Positions 31,792-42,060 of a DNA stretch of 64,000 nucleotides are shown piece after piece; position 1 is the first letter of the stretch, and each line of letters starts with the position of its first letter. This stretch comes from Podocnemis expansa (Eukaryota; Chordata; Testudines; Podocnemididae), in assembly GCA_007922195.1 (NCBI GenBank), contig ML682067.1, positions 9,037,405-9,101,404 of the forward strand. The letters run 5' to 3'. Under the pieces are notes generated by a model. That model was not told the DNA's origin. It ran no database searches and saw only the letters and a program-made list of their open reading frames with translations. The position numbers and the translations under genes were made by a program.

Positions 31792-32730
31792 GTGTGAACG
31801 CCTGCAGCATCAGCCCCATCATCACTGACCCTGTTGGCACCAGAAGGGACATGGAGCAGACCCCAGAGTAGGCTGCTTTGACCCTGGATCCAGCCCATTG
31901 GCTGCACCACGGCTCCCTAGCGCTGGGGGGGGGGTGCATGGGCAGCACACAATCCCTCCTTTCATCCCTCCCTCTGCTGGCGGGGCAAAGCAGAGGGGCC
32001 CTGCCTACCATCTGGCTGTCCCTCCCAAAAGCGGCCAGGGGAGAGCTGCAGCTTGCAGAGGCAGGGCCCTGAAACAGCCCCCCCCCCACGGAGTTCAGGC
32101 CACTTCGACCTGGCCGCCCCAGGGCTGAACAGGCCTGATCCAGGGCCTGGGGTGGCAGGGTCAAAGCAGCCTGAACTCTGTGGAGGGGCCATTCCAGGGC
32201 CCTGCCTCCACAAGCCCTAGCTCTCCCCCAGACTGTCGGCTGATAGGTGGGGCCCCTCTGCTCCCCCCCAGTGGAGGGAGGGAGGGAGCATGTGCTGCCT
32301 GTGCACCCCACCTGCCAGCACTAGGGAGCCGCAGTGCAGTCAATGGGCTGGCTCCAGCTCATGCGATTCGGGGAGGAAGGGGGAGAACGGCTCTTCTCCT
32401 CTCCTCAGTTGCCGTCTGCTGGCTCCGGCTCATGCCGTTGTGCTGGGAGGGGGGGCAAGCCAGGAGTCCCCGGCCGCACCTGGCTTCCTGGAAGTCACAG
32501 GTGGCTCACTGAGCCTCTATTGCTGATCCCCGTGCTAGACCATTCTTGGAGTGAGTACAGTGTCGAGTCGCAGCATGCCCTGGAGTGGCCTCTTTCCTTT
32601 TGGGGGCCACTATCACTCTATCAGCTACTCTGGGGTCTGCTCCGTGTCCCTTCTGGTGCCAACAGGGTCAGTGATGATGGGGCTGATGCCACAGGCGTTC
32701 ACGCTTGGGTACTGGGGAACAAATCACCTC
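31776..32730. repeat. large imperfect inverted repeat inside DIRS copy C
   Basis: Bases 31776-31870 (ACCCAAGTGTGAACGCCTGC, CAGAAGGGACATGGAGCAGA) recur inverted at 32635-32730. A second, inner pair joins 31890-31935 (CCAGCCCATTGGCTGC, CACGGCTCCCTAGCGCTGG) with about 32295-32360 inverted, and shorter ones converge on about 32130. The interior is GC-rich and non-coding. It sits where the N-terminal RT should be. Confidence 0.7.
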
Positions 32731-33560
32731 AGTAGTGGGGAGTCAGGGAGCACTTATGGCACCACTCACCCGCAGGATTCTCCCCCACTGGAGTTGGTGC
32801 CAGGGACAATGGGGACCACCGGTGCCAGGGCTGCTCATCAGATGGATCTGAGGAAACAGAAGTCAATCTTGCCTGTCTGGATCCTTGTGAGCATGGTACC
32901 AAAGTTCGTGTAAGGATTCGGGTGAGAGGTACTCGTCCGCAGTCCCTTACTCTAGTCCCAGGGCGGTGCCGTTCTCTGGTGTCGCGGGGGAACCCATCTT
33001 CGACCCCCATGCTGACCTTGTTGTGGAGGTCCATTCCTTGGCCAAGAGGGCCAGTTTCTCTTTTGACTGTACCGACCTGCGCGGTGCCAGGGATGGCAGC
33101 TGGGTAAGGACCTTTGTTGCTGCGAATGCCTTTGGGGTCGAAGGAATGGGAATGCACTCCAGAGCCCTTCCCCGAGGGGGGGTTGCCAGAGATGAAGGGC
33201 ATGGCGCTGAGGAGGTGCCAAGTCAGAGGCCGATCACAGTTTTTCACTCATAGCCGGAGAGCGGTTCTGGGTTTTTTCTGGTGCCGTTCTGGCACGTTGT
33301 GCTGGTGAGTCCTTAGACGCAGTGGGCATATCCACTGCCAGTTGTGCCACCTGATCTTGGGTGGTATTGTGCAGTCTTCACTCTCTGTCTTTGCATATGC
33401 TCTGCTTGAGGGACTTGAATATGGGACATTTATCTACTTGGTGTGACTCACCCGGGCATGAGAGGCATCTCTCATGGGGACTGTCGATCAGGAACGCCTT
33501 GCAGCAGACCACACAGGGTTTAAACCCCAGCATAGTCAAACTGTAAAATAATAAAAATAA
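32540..33560 (-). pseudogene. DIRS copy C gag-like protein, broken
   Basis: The - strand start near 33535 reads MLGFKPCVVCCKAF then SPHERCLSCPGESHQVDKCP, the same cysteine/histidine block as copy B. A linker-like region follows to about 32730. The later gag blocks (LPFxG, LGMY) are missing, replaced by the inverted repeat. Confidence 0.7.
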
Positions 33561-33599
33561 GTAAACAAAGAAGACAGGCGCTTGTTCAACGGCAAGGGT

Positions 33600-33812
33600 G
33601 GAATGCTCCGGTACTGTCACTGAGGGTGGAAAGAAGGAACTGGGAAGGTCAGGGTCCCGGTCACGTATATAGCCGCGGTCGTGGCACTGAGGGGGCATTG
33701 GCTGCTGACCCTGACCTGACAGGCTAGGGCTAAAAGACTTTTTGGATTACCATGTGCTGTGGCACGTAGACACCTGTAACTGAATGATGTGAGCAGCCCT
33801 CGAAGAAGAAGC
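33600..33812 (-). repeat. DIRS copy C 5' inverted terminal repeat
   Basis: CTGACCCTGACCTGACAGGC, GTGCTGTGGCACGTAGACAC and ACTGAATGATGTGAGCAGCC are the inverse of the copy C 3' terminal repeat. Confidence 0.7.
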
Positions 33813-35089
33813 TTTCTGCCTCTTGAAGCAGACTCAATGAATTTTGGGAAGATGGGAGAGAAAGTCATTTTGGCATCCATCACTTAAAGGACTAAAGAAG
33901 CCAGAGCTCTTGAAATCACAAAACATTACTTGAATCCTTTAAAAAGAGAGTTGAAATTTCTAGGAACTGACAATAATTGAAAAACCTGCTTATGCAGACT
34001 GTAACTAGCTGAAATTAAGTTTTAGTGTTATAACTGTATTTTGACTTTTGTTTGTAATCCTTTCTTAGTTCCTTTTACTTAGTACCACTCAAATCTATGC
34101 CTTTTAAAAATAAGCTGGATTTACTTTTAATAAGAACCAGCACATCCCTGTCACTTATATAAAGAGCGTTGTCAAACCACAGTTAGGTTAATGAGCTGCT
34201 GTTTACAGTCTCTTTAAAGGAACAGCAAATAACGTGTGTCAGTGCCCAGAAAGGAAGCTGGACAGAGAAATGGCTCTAGGGAATTCAGGAGTTAGCCTTG
34301 TTTGTTACGTGCAAGGTAAAGTTTGGACTGGTAAAATCCTGATGAGTTTGCTGGTAAGGCAGACAAGCGGCTGCATCGAAGACTTCTCACATAGCTTAAC
34401 AGTAAGAAATTTTTCACTTGTTGAGGCTGAGAGGGATAATACAGTAACTGGCCATTTTGAGAACCACAGCAGGTCTTCACGGTAGTGAGTGATGTTACTT
34501 GCAGAAGGGCTTCAAGACTGGCTCCTTGTTTTGTGACTTTTGGGCAAGTCACTATTTGTAAAATCGCGTATTTGCCTCAGGGGATACTGCGATGCATATG
34601 AACATTAGTCTTACAGATGTGCTTAACTTTAAACCAGTGAGTGGTCCCACTAAAATTAATACCTTTATGCATGTGTGTAGAGACTATAGGATATAGACCT
34701 AAATTTGTTAATGGTGATGACATTTTATTTCTGCTTCTCTGAAAAAGATTTTTCAGAATGAGAAACTATTGAAATGAGCTGATACAATGATTTACAGCAA
34801 GCATATGTGAAGTACCAAAGTAAGTCACACCAGTTGAATTGTTAAAGTGCAAATTACTTCTAGGTATGTTATTACTGTTAGTAGTTCAAGGGAGTGGAAA
34901 CTTTTAGTATGTATTATTGTATGAGTTGGAGGAATTGGTTTCAGCCTATGCTGGATTTTCTGTAGCTATTCTGAGGACTCAAAACTAACCTCTTTACATA
35001 TTGGTTTCTTCCTGAAGCAAGGGGTTCCCCCTTATATAAAAATTCAAGAAAAATTCCAGATGGAGAGTTGTGTTTGGCTATTTCAGCAA
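33813..35089. other. unannotated non-coding stretch, possibly with an LTR-like leader
   Basis: No coding region was recognised. The segment at about 33990-34140 (T-rich, then TTTAAAAATAAGCTGGATTT) resembles an LTR 3' part, but without ends or duplications the call is only a suggestion. Confidence 0.3.
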
Positions 35090-35138
35090 AATAAATGAGG
35101 AGTCCTGTGGCACCTTAAAGACTAACTAATTTATTTGG

Positions 35139-35174
35139 GCATAAGCTTTCATGGGAGACAACCCACTTCATCAG
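35139..35174 (-). ncRNA. hammerhead-like motif in a PLE terminal fragment
   Basis: On the - strand: CTGATGA, an extra A, stem GTGGG/CTCCCAT, GAAA, GC-TTAT-GC. The core is the canonical CUGAUGA...GAAA, but the cleavage dinucleotide after GC-TTAT-GC is CC rather than UH. Confidence 0.3.
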
Positions 35175-35261
35175 CTGCATGAACACATTTTGTTCATGCA
35201 GCTAATGAAGTGGATTCCAGGCCACCAAAGCTTATGCCCAAATAAATTTATGTCTTTAAGG

Positions 35262-35537
35262 CGGTGTTTCCCAACCAGCATGCCACGGCACACAGGTCTG
35301 CTGTGAGGTGTGAGCAGGTGTGCCACAACATTTTTTGAAAAACTACTGAGAGAGCTCTGGCTTGGCTCATGAATATTCACGAGTTCATGTGGAAACTGTA
35401 TGGTGGTGTGCCTCAAATTTATTAGAGTTCCAAAGGAGCAGCCCCCTTAGTCTAGCAAAAAAAGCAAGGAGTCTTGTGGCAAAAAAAAGCAAAGGTAGCA
35501 AGGTGTGCCACAGCAGAGAAAATGTTGGGAACCACTG
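35262..35537. mobile_element. hAT-like MITE, 207-bp family, with inner PLE scrap
   Basis: Ends CGGTGTTTCCCAACC and GGTTGGGAACCACTG-like (TTGGGAACCACTG). A perfect 8-bp duplication CTTTAAGG flanks it (35254-35261, 35538-35545). It carries a short PLE-terminal scrap (CCCCCTTAGTCTAGCAAAAA, GGAGTCTTGTGGC) at about 35440-35482. Confidence 0.85.
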
Positions 35538-35919
35538 CTTTAAGGTGTCACAGGACTCCTCAAGCAAGAAGGAAGAAGAGCTTTCACTTGCTATGTTACT
35601 TTTAAATTAACATGTGCTGAAGAACTAGGTCAATGAAACCACACGACAGGCACAGAGCTTTGTAGGAAGATTTGGCTAGGCACAGTATTTCAGTGGCATT
35701 AGCACGTTTAGTAGAAGCAATAAAAATACTAGTGGAATCCGGGAGATTTTCTTCATCTCGGAGTACCATACCTGGCGCAGAGAGGATCAGTTTTACAGCC
35801 AAGCAGGAAGGGCTACAACTGTTCAGTCCAAGATGCAGCAACCAGACAAAGGATTTTCCAGACCGTGACTCTGCGTTAACCTCGCCAGTGCTACATGTGT
35901 GAGGTAACAGCCCCGGAGC

Positions 35920-36905
35920 CCTGACGGGGAGACTAGCGAGGGCAGCCCAGCAATGCTCGCTCGCAGCTCTAGACAAAGGCCTCAATGCCTCCCCACCATC
36001 ATCCCACAATGCAGTTCCGCCACCCGTGTCATCATCACTCCCCCAGGAGAGAAGGGAAGGGGTGGGGGCATCGCTGAGACCCGCAGCTGCTCGTCTGGGC
36101 TGCGGCGCTGGGGAGACAGATGCCGCGGCCTCGCGGGGCTGCACCCAAAGGGAGAGGAGCAGGGGCCCCGGCTGCCGCCTGATACTGCGCTGCCCGGCTG
36201 CAGGGGCCGGCGCACACGGGGCTGCGGCGCGCGTGGGTGGCTGCAGCCCGGCGCGCGGGGTCTGGTGCACGCGGCGGTCCCGGCGCGGAGGAGGAAGCTG
36301 GCGCGCTACACGCGCACGCCGCCGCGGTGAAGGTCGCCTACAGCGCGCTCGCCCGGCCTCCGCCTCCCAGCCCCGGCGGCGGCTCCCGCAAAGCCCGGCT
36401 CGGCGACTCTCCCTCGCTGGCGGGGAAGGTAGGCGATGGGCCGCGTGGCCGCCGCGGGAGGGGCCGGCTTCTTCCAGCGTTGGGATGCGGCCGGCGCCGT
36501 CCCTTGGGAAGCTGGCGAGACTGGGGGGACACCGGAGCGCCTTGGCCACCCGCCGCCCGGCTCCCCTGCGGCGCGCGAGCGGGCGGGAAGCGAGGTCGGA
36601 GCGTTTACATGGCCGGCTCGCTTCGGTTTCCGTCGCCTTCCCGCCCGCGGCCCGCGCTGCTGCTTTGAGCGAACAAAGGTGAGGGCGCCCCGCCGCTGCT
36701 CCTGCCCGCCTCCGCCGCCCCAAAGCTGCCCCCCGTCATTTCGCAGGCACTTTGCGGCGCACCCCCCCAAGAGTTGAAAGCCATCTTTGGTTGGGGGGTT
36801 AGGAAAAGAGGCGCAGACCTTGTCGCCCCCTTCAGATTCACTGGGCTGGGGGAGGTTTTGGAGCAGAAAGGCAATCACGATGCTCCTAAAGCGCGGGCTC
36901 CCCAG
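35920..36905 (+). promoter_or_regulatory. SLC38A1: CpG island, likely SLC38A1 promoter
   Basis: The region is very GC-rich with dense CpG (GCGCGCTACACGCGCACG, GCGGCGCGCGAGCGGGCGGG), in contrast to everything around it. Broad CpG islands normally mark the start of widely expressed vertebrate genes. The first coding exon of SLC38A1 lies 20 kb downstream on the + strand, so this is the natural promoter. No TATA box is evident. The long open frames on both strands here are composition artefacts. Confidence 0.75.
36430..36678 (+). other. SLC38A1: candidate non-coding first exon of SLC38A1
   Basis: AACAAAG followed by GTGAGGG at 36679 is a strong 5' splice donor within the CpG island; a second possible donor is GGGGAAG/GTAGGC at 36429. 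Mammalian SLC38A1 has at least one untranslated exon before the exon with the start codon, which fits. The transcription start is not determined; the given start is only illustrative. Confidence 0.4.
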
Positions 36906-37466
36906 CCTGGACAGCAGGCACGTGCGCGTCTGCATTTTAATCCTGCCAGGTCTGGGTTTTAATGAAATGTTGGGGGGGGGGGGGACAGCCATTGCAGTTG
37001 TGGAGAGTGTCCCCTGGGAGGGATGCTGCTTAAATAATCCACCGGAGTTTGTTTTTACAAGGCGTTGAATAAGAATCCTACTGTTAGGTTGCAGCAGCAG
37101 TAGCATTTTAAAATTAGGACTTGGCAAAAAAGGCGTAAGGCTCAAATGGGGACCGCGCTACAAATGTGAGATGAATAAGTGTCTGGTTTGATTGAGGCTG
37201 TGGTGTGTTCTAGAGACACACATGCATAACTCAAATCCCACAATCACTGGCTTTTTTGTCTAATCCTACATTTCAGATATGACCAACAGTCATTAGTTTC
37301 AGTGAGAGTATTTTGCAGGCAAGGAATGTAAGCTGGGCCCACTCTAAAAATCTAGCTGGTTTGTTTTTGTCTTTAGCTCCATTGAAGGGGAAGAGTTTGG
37401 CTGATACTATTTTGGAGTGTTTTGTTAGCCTGCTTCCTCTGAACACATAATTGGTTTCCTCTAGAG

Positions 37467-37895
37467 CAGGGCCAGGCAACCCCCGGTGGCACGCAAGCCC
37501 ATTTGGAGTGGCACGTGGCATCCTCTGCGGTGCCACAGAAGTTACCGGTCTTGCCACTGGAAGCCACTCCAGGTCACTTCTTTAAGTAACAGCTGGGGTG
37601 CCACCAGGGATCCCCACCATGCCTATGCCATGGAAAGAAGTTGCCTGGAGCAGCTCCTATCCATGGCACACTGCTGGTAAAGGGAGCCGCTCCAGGCAGC
37701 TTCTTTCCGTGGGATGCCTTTGACCTCTCTGTCGCCAAGAAGAGCTGCTCTGGTGGCTTCTTTCTGCAAACCGTTCCTTTCAGTGGCATGCCCAGGAAGT
37801 GCCCCTTCCCCCATCCAGCTGTGGCTGCCACCAAATTTTCAGGTGGCCACCACATTTTTTTGTAGGGAGGGGTCAGCAAAGATTGCCAACCCCTG
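37467..37895 (+). repeat. GGAAAGAAGC dispersed repeat, copy 1
   Basis: It begins CAGGGCCAGGCAACCCCCGG and ends GATTGCCAACCCCTG, so hAT-like ends are possible. The body repeats CCATGGAAAGAAGTTGCCTG and GGAGC(C/A)GCTCCAGGCAGCTT-like units. Related blocks lie at 44110-44545 (inverted) and 62050-62500. No clean duplication is seen. Confidence 0.5.
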
Positions 37896-37960
37896 CTGTG
37901 GGCCAGGGGTTGGCAACCCAAAAGATGAGAGCCATTTTTAAAAATTCCTTCAATAACCAA

Positions 37961-39069
37961 GGATATGTCTACACTAGAGCCTAAGGTCGACTGAAGCTTG
38001 CTTGAGTCAACCTAAGGAACTCCACAGCTACATTGTGTAACTTTCGAGTGGGCTAGAATTCATTCAGTAGCCCCTCTCTGGTGCCTAACAGATAAACCCA
38101 GCCAGGATCCAGTCTGTAAAAGAGACTCACAGCAAAGATTGCTCAGTTACCATTCCACATCAAAAATACTACTTAGAATAGACATAACAATGAACTTTAT
38201 TAACTACTAACATGAAAACCTTATCCAAAAAAAAGACAAAGTGAATTTAAACGGAACAGTGCCCATGGAAAGAAAACCAAGTCCCAACGTTCAGGTGGAG
38301 TCACCATTGTCTCAGTTGCCGTCTCTGTTCAAGTCCTTGAGTGGAACCAAGTGGCAATCCTCCTTTTCTCTGGCTGCAGGAATCTTTAATAGGAATCCAT
38401 GGTTTCTTTCTCATCTGCAACCAGCACCACACACTCTGTCCACTGGTCAGCCGGCGCTCAGTCCCATCAGAGAAAACTCCTCTGCAAAACACTCCCCAGC
38501 AGGGAGAAAACATCTTGCGGTTCACTCGTGGCTCAGCCCCTCTCAAATCAAGCACTGAGCACATGGACTCTGCACATAGCTGCTGCTCTCAGGCTTCTCT
38601 CAAGCATCTGACCACAGCAACATTAGAAGACTTTGTGGAGCATGTTCAAAATGCTGCTACTCCCTGTTACCCAGCCACATAACCCAGCCTGAATAGGTCT
38701 CTTAAAGAGAGACCCTGTTTTAGGCATATGGGTTACAATTGCACTTACTATTAACTCAACTTAAGCGCTTGCTTAAGTCGACTTAATAATACCTGCCCTT
38801 AAAGTGGACTTAATACAGTGTGTATGGCAGGAGCTTTGCTGGCCCCAAGAAAGGGTCAGGGCCTAGGCCCTGCCCTATGGGTGGCAGGAGCTGGACTGGG
38901 CCCCAGAGCCAGATTGGGGTAGGGAGCGGGGCCCTGGCCCAGGCCCCAACCCTTTCTTGGTGCCAGCTATGCCCTTGGGGTACCCTTATATCAACTTAAC
39001 AAGGTCGACTTTAAGTCTCCTTAAAGTCGACCTTGTTAGTCAACTTAAAACAGCAGTTTAGACATACCC
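37961..39069. mobile_element. fold-back MITE, AAGTCGACTT family, copy 1
   Basis: Ends GGATATGTCTACACTAGAG and TAGACATACCC; a perfect 3-bp duplication CAA flanks it (37958-37960, 39070-39072). Arms consist of TTAAGTCGACTTAA-type words. The centre (about 38045-38740) contains unrelated sequence. Confidence 0.8.
38045..38740. repeat. unclassified insertion inside the fold-back MITE
   Basis: This block interrupts the palindromic words and has no similarity to them. It may be an LTR-type sequence (TTTATTAACTACTAACATGA region near 38195), but no ends were fixed. Short frames are not gene-like. Confidence 0.3.
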
Positions 39070-39284
39070 CAAGTGTTTTGAGAGCCTCAGTAGGTGTAAT
39101 CTGGTGTGGGGGTAGGGGGAGCTGGGCCAGGGCACATGTTGCAGGGTCCCCCAGCGGTGGTGGGGAGTCTGGAGCCTACTGCAGGCTGCCCATAGGGGAG
39201 GGGGTAGAGCCCAGTGCCACAAGGGGGCAGCCTAAGAGCCACATGTGGCTCTAGAGCATCAGGTTGCAGACTCCTGCTGTAGAC

Positions 39285-39990
39285 CACAAGTTTTTTTGTT
39301 GCATTTGTTTTGAAAGATGAGGTTGTAAATTAATGCAACTTGTAGTTATAATTTATCACTGTTATGAAAGAAGAGAGGTGGTATATGTAAAAAATAAATG
39401 TAAAAAACCCAAACCTGTGCTTTGTTTATATCTGATACTAGATGGACAACTTACATGAAACTCATGCTTGGCAGCTGTGAGCCTGATTGTCATACAATAT
39501 GAACCTGCCAGAGATCATTAGATTATTCAGTTTCCCACTGTGCTCATGTTGCTTTTAGGCATTCCGACTGACCTATATTTCAAATGATAGTGATTGCTGC
39601 TTTGTGGTGTTTCATTCATTTTTTGTTGAGAGTTGTATTGCTAGAGAGGCAATATAATCGTAATATGAACTAGTCATTGTTCTGAAATTAAAACGTGGAT
39701 CAGAGTGAGAAAGAGACATGCTGAGCCCTCAATTAATGATTTTCAATCAGAAGTAGTTTTTAGCAATCTATTTCCAAGAAGACTAATGTTCCATAAACCC
39801 AAACTTTGATCTGTTTTAAAATAATCTGTAAGGAAGTGGCATCTGCCAGCGAATAATAAATAATACCCAAAATGGATCTGGTTCAAACCTGGGACCTGGT
39901 CCTCTTGTTAAAATCAAGTGAGAATTTCATCACAACCTGAGAATCATTTCAATGGGAGAAATTGACCCCTGGTGTAAAGTGGTGCTGTTC
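39285..39990. other. unannotated intronic sequence
   Basis: AT-rich sequence with no coding or transposon features I recognise. Confidence 0.5.
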
Positions 39991-39994
39991 TACT

Positions 39995-40140
39995 TGAAAA
40001 AAACCCAGTGAGAGTCCTCTGGCACCTTAAAGATTAACAGATTTCTTTGGGCATAAGCTTTTGTGGTCTACAGCCCTCTTTTGTCAGATGCATGAAGCGG
40101 AAACTATGGTTAGGAGATATATATACACATGCAAGGATGA
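39995..40140 (-). repeat. PLE terminal-repeat fragment
   Basis: Inverse of the PLE end: GAGAGTCCTCTGGCACCTTA, AGATTAACAGATTTCTTTGG, GCATAAGCTTTTGTGG and TTTTGTCAGATGCATGAAGC. It continues like the PLE at 41325. Confidence 0.65.
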
Positions 40141-41324
40141 GTGAGAAATTTCTTAGTTCTACTTAGTTGCATCATTTCACAGTAGTTCTGAATTTGACTC
40201 AAACAGTTTGTATAAAAATGTGAGAAAGGAGCAATCACTTAAAACATTGTTCACAAAGGAGCGTGCATTTTCTCTCCTGTACTGTGAACTGGCTTTGGGG
40301 GGGGAGGGACAAAAGGGACCCTCAAGACTGAATGGAGTCTGGGCATCTGTGAGTAGTGATGGTCAGACACCATGAACCCCTAAGCAGAACTACAGAGAAC
40401 TGTTACCCCATGTGCTTCTCAGTAACCTTCTGCTGGATGTCATAGACCAGGGAGGATGAATTATGCTTACCTAATCCTGTTTTTTCCAAGGGCATTTATA
40501 CATATAGGAGGAGGAACAGGTCATTTAAAAAGGTTTTTCATGATTCCTCCACTCTGTGTCCTTGCCATACTCCTTTCCCCTCACAGGAAAAAGTGGTAAC
40601 TGAACAGAGAGTGGGATTATCCTATTTTACCACCTTTTCACCCCATTTTTTCAATTTTAAGTGGTTTTGCTCGTCCTCCCACAGCAGAAGCTAGCATAAG
40701 TATCATATTATGGCTTGGTTTTAGGCAACTCAAATATATTTTATGAAGTTTGATAGGGTGGACTAAGTCCTGAGGCCCCCTGCAGGAGGCTTCAAGTCTC
40801 TGCATCACCCCTACCCCTAGAAAAGAGAAGAAGAAAAGTCCTTCAGGCAGCTTAGAGGGGCTGCTGGAGAGATGAGTCAGAGGATGGAAGGGCCATATAG
40901 AAGGAAGCTGCAGCCAAGAACTGAGAGCAGTCATTTGTTGCCTGGAGCTCCAAGAGGGGAGGAGCAGGTGCCAGGCTGCTGGCTGGACCCAGGAAATTCT
41001 GCCAAAGACTGGGGTGCATGGCTGGCTGAAAGAGCAGCAGCACTATGGTCCCTGTCCAGGCAGACTGACTGAAACCAGAACCTAGCCAGACTAGTTTCAG
41101 ATACCTTAATGGGCCCTGAATGAGCTGTTAAAGAAGGCAGTGCCTTTAGAAGGGAAGCCTTGATGCTATGGCCACATACCAGGGTTGTAAAAAAAGAACT
41201 AGAGACTGCATGCTCCGAAGGGAGAACTGTGTGTGAGGCTCAGCCATGGGACAGATTCACTGAAGACCTACTGAAAAACAATCAGCTGGGGGCACGTCCA
41301 AGAGGTAAGAACTCAAAGAAAAGC
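40141..41324. other. unannotated intronic sequence
   Basis: A purine-rich part at 40850-41330 may be an LTR-element leader. No ends, primer site or coding domains are visible. Confidence 0.35.
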
Positions 41325-42060
41325 AAAAAGAATGAGAGTGCTGTGGCACCTTAAAGACTAACAGTTTTTTTCAGGCATAAGCTTTCATGGGCTCCGACCC
41401 ACTTCGTCAGATGCATGAAGCAGAAACTACAGTTGAGAGGTGTATATGCATGTGCCAGGATGGAGGAGAGCAAGTGTTAACAAAGTCAATTGAGAGGGCA
41501 GATGGAGCCTATTCACACCAGTTGGTTAAAGGGAGAGAATGTGTGAACAGGGACAATTACTTTTTGTAATGTGCTAACCATTCGAAGTTCCTATTCAGAC
41601 CCAGTTTGATAGTATCATGCTTGCAGATCATCTCCAGCTCTGCAGTTTAACTCTGAAGTCTGTCTTCAAAGTTTTTTTGTTGAAGTATTGCAACTTTCAA
41701 GTCTGCTCCTGAGTGTCCAGGGAGATTAAAGTGTTCTCCTACTGGTTTATGGATTTTGCCATTTTTGATGTCTGATTTGTGTCAATTTATCCTTTGCGCA
41801 AGGACAGTCTAGTTTTCCCAATGCACATGGCAGAGGGGTATTGCTCGCACATGATGGCATATAGCACATTAGTGGATGTGTGCGTGAACCACTGATGGCA
41901 TGGCTGATGTGGTTAGGAGCTGTGATGGTAAAAAAAAGCAGGTTTGTATCTGGCCAGAAAGAAGGCACCCAAGAAAAGTGAGTGCCACCCTGTTCAAAAT
42001 GGAGAGATTGCAGGCACATATCTGCCGAAAGTGAGTGCTTGTGAGAGGCAGGTGCTAATT
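41325..42060 (-). pseudogene. second, diverged PLE: GIY-YIG 3' fragment
   Basis: The - strand has a terminal repeat (GTGGCACCTTAAAGACTAAC, GCATAAGCTTTCATGGG) followed by coding relics. Near 41747-42019 it reads TITAPNHISHAISGSRTHPL and MCYMPSCASNTPLPCALGKL, comparable to TIIGPNQACYSIKGSFTCSS and the cysteine-rich GIY-YIG entry in the intact PLE. Stops and changes such as the loss of the YIG core (here PLPCALGKL) show it is dead. It is clearly a different subfamily from the element at 17.6 kb. Confidence 0.7.
41375..41410 (-). ncRNA. hammerhead-like motif in the second PLE terminus
   Basis: On the - strand: CTGACGA, extra A, stem GTGGG/CCCAT, GAAA, GC-TTAT-GC, followed by CT instead of the UH cleavage site. 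Confidence 0.3.

Larger units (their letters stand above)
29058..33812 (-). mobile_element. DIRS retrotransposon copy C, rearranged
   Basis: The low-coordinate edge CGGTGGGTTACCAATGTAAC is mirrored at about 29320-29362 (GTTACATCAGTAACCCACCG). The other end finishes GAGCAGCCCTCGAAGAAG. It keeps recombinase, RNase H with the C-terminal part of RT, and part of gag. The N-terminal RT is replaced by an inverted-repeat block (31776-32730). A 207-bp hAT-like MITE interrupts the recombinase. It starts only about 200 bp from the end of copy B, in the same orientation. Confidence 0.8.
35090..35570. repeat. inverted pair of PLE terminal repeats with nested hAT-like MITE
   Basis: The left arm (GGAGTCCTGTGGCACCTTAA, GGCATAAGCTTTCATGGGAG) and right arm (CACCAAAGCTTATGCCCAAA, AAGGTGTCACAGGACTCC) are PLE termini facing each other. 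The right arm is split by a MITE at 35262-35537. Confidence 0.7.
37904..39276. mobile_element. hAT-like element carrying a nested fold-back MITE
   Basis: Left end CAGGGGTTGGCAACCC, right end GGTTGCAGACTCCTG. Flanks CTGTGGGC and CTGTAGAC agree at 6 of 8 positions. Only about 60 bp on the left and 200 bp on the right belong to it; the rest is the MITE at 37961-39069. Confidence 0.65.

Noticed and set aside
35602..36723. 373-codon open frame on the - strand across the CpG island
   Set aside because: Arg/Ala/Pro-rich translation with no domain; all frames on both strands are open in this GC-rich stretch, so it is a composition artefact.
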